NCBI GenBank assembly: GCA_963921255.3
Contig: CAWUEW020000002.1
Coordinates: 1-64,000, forward strand
From: JANSYL01 sp963921255
GTDB taxonomy: Bacteria; Pseudomonadota; Alphaproteobacteria; Rhodobacterales; Rhodobacteraceae
Length of the DNA: 64,000 bases
Reading direction: 5' to 3'
Position 1 is the stretch's first letter; every line of letters starts with the position of its first letter. The position numbers were made by a program, and so were the translations under genes. The notes beneath the pieces are model-generated. The model ran no database searches and was not told the origin of the DNA. It saw only the letters and a program-made list of their open reading frames with translations. Of the stretch, positions 7,334-14,101 are shown piece by piece.

Positions 7334-7669
7334 ATGCAGGCCATGAAATATCGAATCAAACACCTGCGCACCCTGAAAGGGTGGACACTTGCGGAGCTGG
7401 CGCGAAAAGTCGGCACATCTCAAGGCTACTTGTCCGATTTGGAGCGCGGAAAGCGTACTGGTAGCATACCGATGCTTCGGGCGTTGGCCAAAGTGTTCGA
7501 AGTTCTCGAATCTGAAATTTTTGAACCAGAATCGGAGCAAGACCTATTAGTGATGGAGCATATGACCTATTTTATGAGTTTGTCTCCGGAAGATCAGGAA
7601 GCGGTTTGCCGCCACGCCCGCAGCCTCTGCTCCAGCGACCCCATACTTGATCGTATACGGATGGTCTGA
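7334..7669 (+). CDS. XRE-family CI-like prophage repressor
   Basis: 111 residues (or 108 from the second ATG at 7343). HTH_3 domain at residues 4-63: YRIKHLRTLKGWTLAELARK, then VGTSQGYLSDLERG as the recognition region. The C-terminal 45 residues are short and lack the LexA/S24 peptidase Ser-Lys dyad, so repression would not be relieved by RecA-stimulated self-cleavage. GGAGG at 7325-7329 precedes the first ATG. Divergent from cro with shared operators, it is the likely lysogeny repressor. Confidence 0.85.
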   Translation: MQAMKYRIKHLRTLKGWTLAELARKVGTSQGYLSDLERGKRTGSIPMLRALAKVFEVLESEIFEPESEQDLLVMEHMTYFMSLSPEDQEAVCRHARSLCSSDPILDRIRMV

Positions 7670-7836
7670 GGTGTTCTGGAATACTAAGCACCAAAACGAT
7701 GAACTCAAGCGCACTGATGTTTGGTTGCGACTGCTTTTTCATCGCCATCGAATACGCCGCCACCCTCGTCTCCGCAACACCGACTTCGCGTCAACTTAAG
7801 ACACAAAACCTGCGCCACCCGAACAAGAACACGCCG

Positions 7837-8364
7837 ATGATACGTAAACGCTTTGCGCTATTGATTTTGCTGACCCTCGCGACGGCACCCCTCCGCGCCG
7901 ACGAACTTGGATCTTCGCCCGGGTGGCAGTTTTTTGAAGAGCGGGACCCGTTTAGCGGCGCGAACACTTCTCGTGCCGTCTTTCCTTCCGATGCGGACTC
8001 CGCAGTCGGCTATGACCATCCGAGGGCTCTGGTCGTGCGTTGCTCGCCGGACCCTCCGGGCTTCGAAGTTATCATGGTCAGCGATGGCTACATCGGAAGC
8101 CGGAACGATCGAATCCCGATGAGGTTTCGATTTGGCGACAACGTGCCCGTAGAAGAGCGCTGGCATGAATCGACAAGCGGAACGGCGGCATTCTTGCCGC
8201 GTGGCTACCAGGATTTCTTGGCGGGCCTCGCATCGCGCGAAGATTTTGTTTTCGAGATCACGGACTATCGGGGTTCTACATCCCACGCACGTTTCAGCGG
8301 TCTATCTGTCAATGATGACGCGCTTGAATATGTTTTGGGCGGATGCGACGGAGAGGCACCATGA
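7837..8364 (+). CDS. Secreted prophage protein (VasI-like fold suspected)
   Basis: 175 residues from ATG 7837, chosen because it gives a clean signal peptide (KR, then ALLILLTLATAPLRA, cleavage after the ADA/RAD region). The mature part has two widely spaced cysteines (VVRCSPDPPG and LGGCDGE at the end), a central W-H-E-S-T-S-G-T-A motif and a C-terminal F-S-G-L segment. The pattern recalls periplasmic VasI/IalB-like small proteins, but the match is only by eye. ATGA overlap with the next gene. Likely a lysogenic-conversion (moron) gene acting in the periplasm. Confidence 0.6.
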   Translation: MIRKRFALLILLTLATAPLRADELGSSPGWQFFEERDPFSGANTSRAVFPSDADSAVGYDHPRALVVRCSPDPPGFEVIMVSDGYIGSRNDRIPMRFRFGDNVPVEERWHESTSGTAAFLPRGYQDFLAGLASREDFVFEITDYRGSTSHARFSGLSVNDDALEYVLGGCDGEAP

Positions 8365-8795
8365 CATTTCTGCGTTTCGTGTTTCAGTCCGTTGTGGCGG
8401 TCGTTTTTGCATCCGTATCTTTGCTGCCGATGGCGCCTGCCATAAGCGCCATGCCTGAGCGTTTTCACCTACCAACAAGTTTGATTATTTTCCTTTTGGC
8501 TTCCTTGGTGATTGCGTCAGCTCCAACAGTACGCCGGGCCTTTGGCAGGTCTTTTTGTGTGTTAGGGGCCGCCGTGTTTGTACTTCCCATATCGACTATT
8601 CTTTTATCTGGATCGATTGTGGCCGCTGAGGAAGACGCCGTCGGTGCGACTGCAGGCTTGTTGGCGGGTGGCACCATAGCGTTTCTGTCTGGGATACTGA
8701 GTTGGTGGGTGGGAGGCTTGCTGCTTTTTATCGGGTTAATCCTGTCATTAGGTGGTCGCCGGGAAGTCGTAGTCGTAAGCTCAGAGCCAAACTGA
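8361..8795 (+). CDS. Four-helix membrane protein, moron
   Basis: 144 residues with about four membrane segments (residues 5-28, 42-58, 66-86 and 98-130). Coupled to the secreted protein upstream by ATGA overlap, so the two probably work together at the envelope. No family recognised. It is expressed from the prophage in the same direction as the repressor, as expected for superinfection-exclusion or lysogenic-conversion genes. Confidence 0.6.
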   Translation: MTFLRFVFQSVVAVVFASVSLLPMAPAISAMPERFHLPTSLIIFLLASLVIASAPTVRRAFGRSFCVLGAAVFVLPISTILLSGSIVAAEEDAVGATAGLLAGGTIAFLSGILSWWVGGLLLFIGLILSLGGRREVVVVSSEPN

Positions 8796-8840
8796 ATAAG
8801 CGGTAACCGGTGCAACTTTTCATCATCCTGTGACAGCATC

Positions 8841-8966
8841 TTGTGGGTGTTGTGCGCCCTGTTTGCTTATCTTATGGCCGCGGACGGCAAGAAGGGGATG
8901 GCGGCCCTCTGGGGCTTTCTGCTGGGCCCCATTGGCGTTGTGATCGCCGTCTTCATGCGCGACTGA
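8841..8966 (+). CDS. Tiny membrane protein, superinfection-immunity-like
   Basis: A 41-codon frame with TTG start at 8841 (or GTG at 8847), encoding a protein with two hydrophobic stretches: WVLCALFAYLMAADGKKG, then WGFLLGPIGVVIAVFMRD. The aromatic-LLGPIG-hydrophobic-basic pattern is common in small two-helix membrane proteins, including phage superinfection-immunity proteins. No strong Shine-Dalgarno. It lies directly before the 90-aa gene, in the moron block. Call is tentative. Confidence 0.4.
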   Translation: MWVLCALFAYLMAADGKKGMAALWGFLLGPIGVVIAVFMRD

Positions 8967-8989
8967 GGGGGGTGAGAGGGGGATACGTG

Positions 8990-9262
8990 ATGCCCGAATT
9001 CGAGACAACTCAAGACGTGATAGACCGCCTGACCGAGGCGATCAAAGGTCAGTGTCAGATTACCGAAGCACTACTGTGTGCCATCAAATTGGATCACCCT
9101 GAACTTCACAACCTGATTGTTCGGGCGCTTCAGGTGTTGGTCGAGACACGTCGGAATGAGACGGTTGCGCAACTCCTTGACGCTCTTCGGAGCGCAGAAC
9201 TTGGAGAAGATGGCGAATCCGCTCGGCCGAAAATCCACCTTGTGAAGGATAATCCAGACTAA
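8990..9262 (+). CDS. Phage hypothetical protein
   Basis: 90 residues from ATG 8990, preceded by a G-rich stretch (GGGGG about 6 nt upstream). Soluble, helical, acidic; begins MPEFETTQDVIDRLTEAIKG and contains the paired-helix stretch NLIVRALQVLVETRRNETV. No recognised domain. Function unknown. Confidence 0.6.
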   Translation: MPEFETTQDVIDRLTEAIKGQCQITEALLCAIKLDHPELHNLIVRALQVLVETRRNETVAQLLDALRSAELGEDGESARPKIHLVKDNPD

Positions 9263-9386
9263 CTGTGCCGTGTGGTTGTTCAGTCATTTCAGCCCTCACG
9301 AGTTTCGGGTTGCATGATAGTCCACTTGCGTCGGAAATGGAATAGGACTTCATGCGGGACTGAGGGCATAAAGGGGGGATTGCGCA

Positions 9387-9695
9387 ATGGCAAAACTGTA
9401 CGAATACAGTATTGAAAAAATCACCCAGTCGGACAAGGCACCTGGCTGGCCTGGGGCAACGGTTGTTCAGGTGATGATATCCCTAGCCCCTCTCGGGCAA
9501 GCGAAGGTCGGGCACGAAGTAGGGTTAACGCTTCGCTTTCCCCGAAATGATACACTAACTCTAGCCAGACTTCGAGAGATGGTAGCACAGGAAGTTCCCA
9601 AAGCTTTGCGGGAAGCCGCCAACCTCTTTGAAACGCATATTCCGAAAGACGGTCGCAATCTTCGCGACAGGGAGGGTTTTGGTGCTGGTTCATAG
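9387..9695 (+). CDS. Phage hypothetical protein
   Basis: 102 residues, start ATG 9387 with GGGGGG about 7-12 nt upstream. Predicted alpha/beta, no membrane segment; middle part has alternating hydrophobics (VVQVMISLAPLGQAKVG) followed by two helices. No family recognised. The 124-bp gap before it and the 116-bp gap after it hold no other visible gene. Confidence 0.55.
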   Translation: MAKLYEYSIEKITQSDKAPGWPGATVVQVMISLAPLGQAKVGHEVGLTLRFPRNDTLTLARLREMVAQEVPKALREAANLFETHIPKDGRNLRDREGFGAGS

Positions 9696-9811
9696 GTATC
9701 ATGACGTTCTCCCGGTTTCGGAGTGTATCGCGGAGCATAATAGCCAGGTTTAACCAGAAAGGGAATCGGGGCGAGCGTGACAGTGCGCGGCGACTGGAAG
9801 GGGGTCCGTGA

Positions 9812-10078
9812 ATGGCGCGGAAACGGTCGCTTTTGCAACGCATGCGGGACAACCCCGCGAACGACTGGACGATATCGGATGTTGAAAAATTGTGTCGTCA
9901 GACGGGGTGCGACTTGCGCACGCCGCGCCGGGGATCGCACTACACGGTCACGAGCTCATTCTTGCAGGACACGCTGATTATACAATTCAAGACACCGATT
10001 AAGCCGATTTATATCAAGCGCCTTGTGAGTTACAGTGCGGCGCATATGCGTCGACAAAGGAGGTCCGCGAATGGCTGA
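9812..10078 (+). CDS. hicA: HicA-family mRNA interferase toxin
   Basis: 88 residues. The family signature is visible: a short helix with basic residues, then LCRQTGCDLRTPRRGSHYTV with the catalytic histidine in GSHY (about residue 42), then a beta strand and the IKPIYIKRLVSY helix. HicA toxins cleave mRNA on a dsRBD-like fold. The stop overlaps the antitoxin ATG by 8 bp, in the usual toxin-first order. The basic C-terminal tail (MRRQRRSANG) is a little longer than usual. It sits in the lysogenic accessory block and may stabilise the prophage. Confidence 0.8.
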   Translation: MARKRSLLQRMRDNPANDWTISDVEKLCRQTGCDLRTPRRGSHYTVTSSFLQDTLIIQFKTPIKPIYIKRLVSYSAAHMRRQRRSANG

Positions 10079-10457
10079 ATACCCCATGGTGATTGCGCCT
10101 CTTTCCGAAGAAGATGGGGGCGGCTTTGTGGCGTATTTCCCTGATTTACCGGGCTGCATGTCTGATGGCGAGACCCGCGAAGAGGCTCTGGAGAACGGGC
10201 TGGACGCGTTTGACTGCTGGATGGATGCACAGAAAGCGCGCGATGCCACCATCGATCCGCCCGGGGCGGCTATGACGGCTGTCGAGCAGCGGATCGCCGC
10301 GCTTTCAGACGCCTTGAGTGCCGCGCGGACGCGAGCTGACGCGGCGGAAAAACGTGTGCAGGCGCTAGAGGATCGGCTTGCGGGGTCCCGTACCGGAAAA
10401 GCCAAGCAGCTTTATGCGGAAGACGGATTCCGGGAGAAGGTGCCTGCGTCTGCGTGA
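10071..10457 (+). CDS. hicB: HicB-family antitoxin with coiled-coil C-terminus
   Basis: 128 residues, AAAGGAGG 7 nt before the ATG. The N-terminal 65 residues are a clear HicB fold: YPMVIAPLSEEDGGGFVAYF, then PDLPGCMSDGETREEAL, then a helix. Instead of the usual C-terminal ribbon-helix-helix or HTH DNA-binding domain there is a coiled coil (about residues 66-108, VEQRIAALSDALSAARTRAD) and a short polar tail. It should neutralise HicA. The unusual C-terminus suggests different autoregulation. Confidence 0.85.
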   Translation: MAEYPMVIAPLSEEDGGGFVAYFPDLPGCMSDGETREEALENGLDAFDCWMDAQKARDATIDPPGAAMTAVEQRIAALSDALSAARTRADAAEKRVQALEDRLAGSRTGKAKQLYAEDGFREKVPASA

Positions 10458-10461
10458 ACGC

Positions 10462-10908
10462 TCAAAGCCCCAGCTTATTCCGGGCCGCGACCAGAGCCAG
10501 GTCTTTCGCCAGCCCGGCAATCTCGCGTATCGACAAAACGGCCATGTCGTCCGAACTAAGGGCTTTTGTCAGCCGGTCCCAGATATTGCGGTGTTCGAGT
10601 GCCGCGAGAAGCGTATGGCCGTCGGTTGTCATGTCCGTGACCAGCACAAGCGGAACCTCCGGGTCCTCCCCCTTGCAGACGACGCCTTCAACCAGGCCGT
10701 CATTCACCAAACGCTGGACATGGCGCATGACCAGAACCGGCGGGTAGTCGGGAATTTGCACCGGGGTCGGGTTGAGGTTGTCCTTGTCCCGGATTGCCGC
10801 AAGGATGGCCCGGGTCAGGTCGAGATCATTGCACATATCCGCCTGCCGTACATGAACGATTGGCCCGACAATACCGTGTTTGCGCCAGTGGTCATAGGCA
10901 AGGGTCAT
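10462..10908 (-). CDS. DUF2513-like protein
   Basis: 148 residues from ATG 10908, or 124 from Met25 (MCNDLDLTRAILAAIRDKDN), which matches the usual DUF2513 start and has AGGCGG upstream. DUF2513 proteins have a winged-helix-like fold and often sit in phages and mobile elements; molecular function is not known. A segment VPLVLVTDMTTDGHTLL is a family-like core (the G-H-x-L-L stretch). ATGA overlap with the upstream gene places it last in a three-gene minus-strand operon (11694 to 10462). Confidence 0.8.
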   Translation of the reverse strand: MTLAYDHWRKHGIVGPIVHVRQADMCNDLDLTRAILAAIRDKDNLNPTPVQIPDYPPVLVMRHVQRLVNDGLVEGVVCKGEDPEVPLVLVTDMTTDGHTLLAALEHRNIWDRLTKALSSDDMAVLSIREIAGLAKDLALVAARNKLGL

Positions 10909-11402
10909 GGATCAGTCCCGTTTGCGGGCGCGTTCTGCCTTTCCAGCGTATCAATAATCACATTGAGGCGCGCGTTCTGTTCTGCGTCGATTTCGCGTTG
11001 CTCCGACAGCCGCTGCTCCATAAGACGCATCAGGGACGCGCCACTGTCGAACCGATCTCCGCCGTATGAAAGCGCCGTCAACATAAGGCCAAATGCTGTC
11101 GCCACAGCGGCGGCGAGCATGCCCGCGATTTGCTGCCATGTTGCCCCCGGTCGGATGGCGTCGATCTTGGCTTCCAGCCGCGAGACATTGGTTTCGATCT
11201 TGGCTTCCAGCTCGGAAAAGCGCGCACTGTTTTCTGCGCGGGTCGCACGTGCGCTGGCGTCTATGTAGTGTTTTGCTCCGGAGTCCATGTGCCGCTTTTT
11301 TCCTGCGTCGTTTGTGTAGGCTGTCCAGTTGCTGATCCGAACAACCGCACCCTCCGTGTCGGGGGCGTCACGTTTACTCGATGTCTGACTGATCGGGTTC
11401 AT
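10905..11402 (-). CDS. Coiled-coil membrane protein
   Basis: 165 residues from ATG 11402, supported by AGAGGG 8 nt upstream inside the previous gene. A shorter start at MDSGAKHYIDA is possible. Layout: polar N-terminus, long coiled coil (about 50-88, ENSARFSELEAKIETNVSRL), one membrane segment (about 94-113, IAGMLAAAVATAFGLMLTAL), then a second coiled region. Overlaps the previous gene by 29 bp and the DUF2513 gene by 4. Function unknown; the DUF2513 partner suggests a joint accessory function. Confidence 0.65.
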   Translation of the reverse strand: MNPISQTSSKRDAPDTEGAVVRISNWTAYTNDAGKKRHMDSGAKHYIDASARATRAENSARFSELEAKIETNVSRLEAKIDAIRPGATWQQIAGMLAAAVATAFGLMLTALSYGGDRFDSGASLMRLMEQRLSEQREIDAEQNARLNVIIDTLERQNAPANGTDP

Positions 11403-11694
11403 TTCGACCCTCTGGGGATTTCAGCCGACCGTCTTCCAGCATTTTACGGACTTGCGTGTTGAAATACACGGCCATGTCCGGGAACGCGCCAACAGGTATT
11501 GCAAGCCGCAAGACCACTTTTGTTTCGGCACTCATATCCTCGTCAGAATGAACTCTGAACACGGTCTGGGCCAAACTGAACGTGATCAGCCCGCCCGTTT
11601 CGATCGCCCCCATCACTGCGTCCGCGACGACCACGGGGGCCGTTAGATCGTCCTCAACGGACAGTTTTTTCGGATCCAGTTTTTCGGAGGACAT
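11374..11694 (-). CDS. Phage hypothetical protein, first of DUF2513 operon
   Basis: 106 residues, soluble, acidic, beginning MSSEKLDPKKLSVEDD, with a beta-rich centre (TGGLITFSLAQTVFRVHSDE) and a helical C-terminus. No family recognised. AGGA-like bases lie upstream of the ATG (TTTGGTGGTGG on the plus strand gives little SD support). Its upstream region carries the conserved 32-bp motif also found before the Panacea operon. Confidence 0.6.
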   Translation of the reverse strand: MSSEKLDPKKLSVEDDLTAPVVVADAVMGAIETGGLITFSLAQTVFRVHSDEDMSAETKVVLRLAIPVGAFPDMAVYFNTQVRKMLEDGRLKSPEGRNEPDQSDIE

Positions 11695-11826
11695 TTGGTG
11701 GTGGCTCCCTTCACGTCCTTATGTGTGATGTCTCTGCGGAAAATCGGATTAGGCTCCGCCGCCCCAGCCTTCTCGGCGCCTCGTCATAGTATCAACTCCG
11801 TTTTGGCGTCTCCTTCACACCCCCAG

Positions 11827-11858
11827 CCTACCGCACCCGAATCAGTCGGGCAATCTCG
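11827..11858 (-). promoter_or_regulatory. Conserved 32-bp promoter-like motif, copy 1
   Basis: 31 of 32 bases are identical to 12714-12745. On the minus strand it reads TTGCCC, 17 bp, TAGGCT, compatible with a weak -35/-10 pair (4/6 and 3/6 matches to consensus). It lies 133 bp upstream of the 106-aa gene at 11694. It also contains CCCG-N7-CGGG, which could be an operator dyad. Presence before two separate minus-strand operons suggests common control. Confidence 0.6.
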
Positions 11859-11873
11859 TGGTGCCGGGCTTTG

Positions 11874-12215
11874 TTATGGTGGATCCTCCGGGTCGCGCCT
11901 TTTGAGGTGATCGAACAGGTCACCCAGCAATTTGTAAGCCCAATCAATTTTGAAATGCCACGCAAGCAACATCAGGAATACGATCTGCAAGAGCAGGAGA
12001 ACGACCCCGGAAAAGTCGACGCCGTTCCAAATCAGACCTCCATCTGCAACAAGGGTCAGGGCAAACACCCAAAGGAACCGCTCTTCTCGTCGAGCGTCGC
12101 GTTCATGCGCGAGTTCGTCTTCCAGTCGGCTTATGTTTTCAACGAGTTGCGTTGAGACGTTCGGGTCATCAGCGTCGTCGAGAGCCAGATCGTGGACGTC
12201 ATCTTCAGACGGCAC
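11874..12215 (-). CDS. Two-helix membrane protein, candidate toxin of Panacea pair
   Basis: 113 residues from GTG 12213-12215, the only plausible start near the end of the Panacea gene (11-bp overlap). An acidic N-terminus and coiled coil (ENISRLEDELAHERDARREE) precede two membrane segments (FLWVFALTLVADGGLIW, and VVLLLLQIVFLMLLAWHF), then a basic-acidic tail. Panacea (DUF4065) antitoxins are known to neutralise very varied toxins, including small membrane peptides. Location and coupling suggest this is the partner, but no toxin family is recognised. Confidence 0.55.
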   Translation of the reverse strand: MPSEDDVHDLALDDADDPNVSTQLVENISRLEDELAHERDARREERFLWVFALTLVADGGLIWNGVDFSGVVLLLLQIVFLMLLAWHFKIDWAYKLLGDLFDHLKRRDPEDPP

Positions 12216-12663
12216 GTGTGGTGCCCGCCGGTTTCCGCCGCCGATATTCTTCCACCATGTCTTCGTCGGAAATGATACGGCCACGCGCCCCCGGTACGTA
12301 GTTTTTTGTCCAGGCTCCCAGCGGAGAATGGGTGATGGCCACCAGTTGCCCGGGCGTCTTTTGGCGCAGGCGTTCCCAGACCAGGGCGAGCATTTCGGCT
12401 TCGGACGTATCGTCGATACGTGATGCCCCCCAGAAAACATCTTGCACCGGTCTTGCGCCGTACGCCTTACACTGATGATAAACCGATGGAAGCACCGGGC
12501 CGTAGTCCCAAGCCTCGAAAAGTTCGTTGATCAAACGGCCACGGCCCCATCCCACGAAGTTCATATCCGCGATGTAAAGGATTTTCTGCAGCCGCAGATT
12601 TGACACGGTCCAGTCGCTCAGGGCGCACAGATGACGCGCTGCGGCAAAGGGGGCAACGCTCAT
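12205..12663 (-). CDS. Panacea-domain (DUF4065, SocA-like) protein
   Basis: 152 residues, AGGAGG about 7 nt before the ATG. Family pattern: N-terminal NLRLQKILYIADMNFVGWGR, ELFEAWDYGPVLPSVYHQCK (the WDYGPV hallmark), and a C-terminal TPGQLVAITHSPLGAWTK stretch. Panacea proteins are hyper-promiscuous antitoxins, and SocA is a proteolytic adaptor for the SocB toxin. Gene order is Panacea first, then an overlapping membrane gene. An upstream 32-bp motif is shared with the DUF2513 operon. It may act in prophage maintenance or anti-phage defence. Confidence 0.85.
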   Translation of the reverse strand: MSVAPFAAARHLCALSDWTVSNLRLQKILYIADMNFVGWGRGRLINELFEAWDYGPVLPSVYHQCKAYGARPVQDVFWGASRIDDTSEAEMLALVWERLRQKTPGQLVAITHSPLGAWTKNYVPGARGRIISDEDMVEEYRRRKPAGTTRAV

Positions 12664-12713
12664 AACAGACCTCCTATCGTGGTTTCGAGTGACGTGTTTC
12701 GATCTCCCCCCAC

Positions 12714-12745
12714 CCTACCGCACCCGAATCAGGCGGGCAATCTCG
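12714..12745 (-). promoter_or_regulatory. Conserved 32-bp promoter-like motif, copy 2
   Basis: Near copy of 11827-11858 (one mismatch). On the minus strand: TTGCCC, 17 bp, TAGGGT, putting the transcription start about 43 nt upstream of the Panacea ATG. The CCCG-N7-CGGG dyad is kept. Confidence 0.6.
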
Positions 12746-12790
12746 CGCCGTCCAGCCAGCTAAGCGGGGGGATCGCAGAAAAATCGCAGT

Positions 12791-12837
12791 TAGCGATTAT
12801 TCTGCTTGACGTAATATTCGCTCTGTGCGATTAATCC
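12791..12837 (+). promoter_or_regulatory. Repressor-controlled early promoter (plus strand)
   Basis: -35 TTGACG (12806-12811), 17-bp spacer, -10 GATTAA (12829-12834), with half-sites TAGCGATTA, ATATTCGCT and GTGCGATTAA. 42 of 47 bases match the cro promoter/operator (7252-7298, minus strand). It should drive the operon from 12941 through the recombination genes, under the same CI/Cro control. Leader to the first gene is about 100 nt, with no other feature visible. Confidence 0.78.
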
Positions 12838-12940
12838 CCGCATCACCCCGCAGGAAGACGGCGACACCCGACCCGGCCAGCGTGCCAACAGGGGCCAGAT
12901 CGCGGGGGCAAACACGAGAACACGGAAAGTCGAGAACACG

Positions 12941-13270
12941 ATGACTGGCGCACTCAAATACGAACTCACCGACGAGACGAAAAAGCTCGGTACCATCACA
13001 TTGCACCGCATCCGGGCGTTGCGGGATTTCGATAACGTAACCGCTGGAGACGTAGGTGGTTGGGTCGAAAGCGCCGCCAACCTCTCTCACGATGGGACAT
13101 GCTGGGTCTTCGACGAGGCGCAGGTCTTCGGCAAGGCGCGGGTCTCCGGCGAGGCGCAGATCTTCGGCGAGGCGCAGGTCTTTGGCAAGGCGCAGGTCTT
13201 TGGCAAGGCGCGGGTCTTCGGCAAGGCGCGGGTCTCCGGCGAGGCGCGGGTCTTCGGCGAGGTGATATAG
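12941..13270 (+). CDS. Hexapeptide-repeat (left-handed beta-helix) phage protein
   Basis: 109 residues. N-terminal 50 residues (KYELTDETKKLGTITLHRIR, then a GDVGGWVESAANLS segment) resemble the head of a common phage protein with polymer-like repeats. It is followed by eight perfect-length hexapeptides of form A-[QR]-[VI]-[FS]-G-[KE] (13115-13258), which would stack as a small beta-helix. First gene after the repressor-controlled promoter. Function unknown; the near-identical DNA repeats suggest recent expansion. Confidence 0.75.
   Translation: MTGALKYELTDETKKLGTITLHRIRALRDFDNVTAGDVGGWVESAANLSHDGTCWVFDEAQVFGKARVSGEAQIFGEAQVFGKAQVFGKARVFGKARVSGEARVFGEVI
13115..13258 (+). repeat. Eight tandem 18-bp coding repeats
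   Basis: Units of the form gaggcgcaggtcttcggc, with changes mainly at the Lys/Glu, Gln/Arg and Phe/Ser codons. They are in-frame and code for the hexapeptides above. Near identity at synonymous positions makes copy number likely to vary between strains. Confidence 0.9.
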
Positions 13271-13572
13271 TGACCCGCATTTCCGACACCACGGACGCCC
13301 CATTGATCCTCGACACCGAGGAAGGTTCTCTGGAATGCCCCGCCGCTTTCGGCATTGAAGGTGGAGAATACCCTGCCGAGCCATATTCCTGGGGCGGCTC
13401 GCGCGGCACGGAAATCGAAATTGGCGCAGAGTTGCTTGCCGCCAGGTTCGGTGGGCTGACGCTCTCACGTGACATGGTCGAAGCGATCATCGGCAAGGAC
13501 AATCTTCGCGCACAGGAAGACGCCGTCGCCGACGCATACGCTGACGCGGTCCGTACGGGAGGTGCGGCGTGA
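13270..13572 (+). CDS. Phage hypothetical protein
   Basis: 100 residues from GTG 13270, whose G is the last base of the previous TAG. Soluble and acidic; N-terminal half beta-like (DAPLILDTEEGSLECPAAFG), C-terminal half helical (LTLSRDMVEAIIGKDNL). No domain recognised. Overlaps the next start as GTGA. Part of the repressor-controlled early operon. Confidence 0.65.
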   Translation: MTRISDTTDAPLILDTEEGSLECPAAFGIEGGEYPAEPYSWGGSRGTEIEIGAELLAARFGGLTLSRDMVEAIIGKDNLRAQEDAVADAYADAVRTGGAA

Positions 13573-13793
13573 CCCGTCTTAACCAATCCCCTGCGGTGGG
13601 GGCGAACGCCGTGACCTCCCTGCCCGAGGCACTCGCCTCGACTTCCCCGACGAACGCACGGTTCGTTCGTCGGGGCCTTTTCCGGGCGGTGCTCGGCTGG
13701 GGTGGCTGGCCTTATGTCGGTGATGCGGTTGGCGCGCTGGCGCTCTTCGCCACGAGGTGGGTGCTGTTGGTGCTCAGCTGGGCCGTATCGTGA
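13569..13793 (+). CDS. Small membrane protein
   Basis: 74 residues, GTG start overlapping the previous TGA. The last 30 residues form one membrane segment (VGDAVGALALFATRWVLLVL). Polar, Ser/Thr-rich N-terminus. Coupled to the gene before it. Function unknown. Confidence 0.55.
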   Translation: MTRLNQSPAVGANAVTSLPEALASTSPTNARFVRRGLFRAVLGWGGWPYVGDAVGALALFATRWVLLVLSWAVS

Positions 13794-13809
13794 GACACCG
13801 CCCGGCCTG

Positions 13810-13905
13810 TCACAGCGCGATATTCACGAGGATCGCCAGAGCGGCAAGACATGCCGCGATGTCGATGCGCACGGAGATCGTCACACGAACCTGGATAGGT
13901 TTCAT
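13810..13905 (-). CDS. 31-aa membrane peptide, opposite strand
   Basis: Short frame MKPIQVRVTISVRIDIAACL, then AALAILVNIAL: a basic amphipathic N-terminus and one hydrophobic helix. A good ribosome site (GGAAAGGAAGTGA) precedes the ATG at 13903-13905. It is the only minus-strand frame in a plus-strand operon. The alternative plus-strand reading of this stretch looks non-coding. Could be a type I toxin-like peptide or chance. Confidence 0.35.
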   Translation of the reverse strand: MKPIQVRVTISVRIDIAACLAALAILVNIAL

Positions 13906-14101
13906 GGCTTCACTTCCTTTCCCGGTCTGTGACGACGAGGGTGGGGGCCCTTACCCCCCCCCACCCTCACCCCAAAACCGGATGAAACGGTGAACGTGCG
14001 GCGTCCAGCTTGTCTGGAAATGTGTTCCGGGTTGCCGTGTTTCGATCTAACGCGTGCGCCATCGCGATCCGCGTAAGCGCCCCTTACTGAAGGAGTCAAA
14101 C

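Noticed and set aside
12664..12790. Second promoter for the plus-strand operon
   Set aside because: No convincing -35/-10 pair on the plus strand apart from the repressor-controlled one at 12806-12834.
13115..13258. CRISPR-like array
   Set aside because: Repeats are contiguous 18-bp in-frame coding units without unique spacers, and no cas genes are near.
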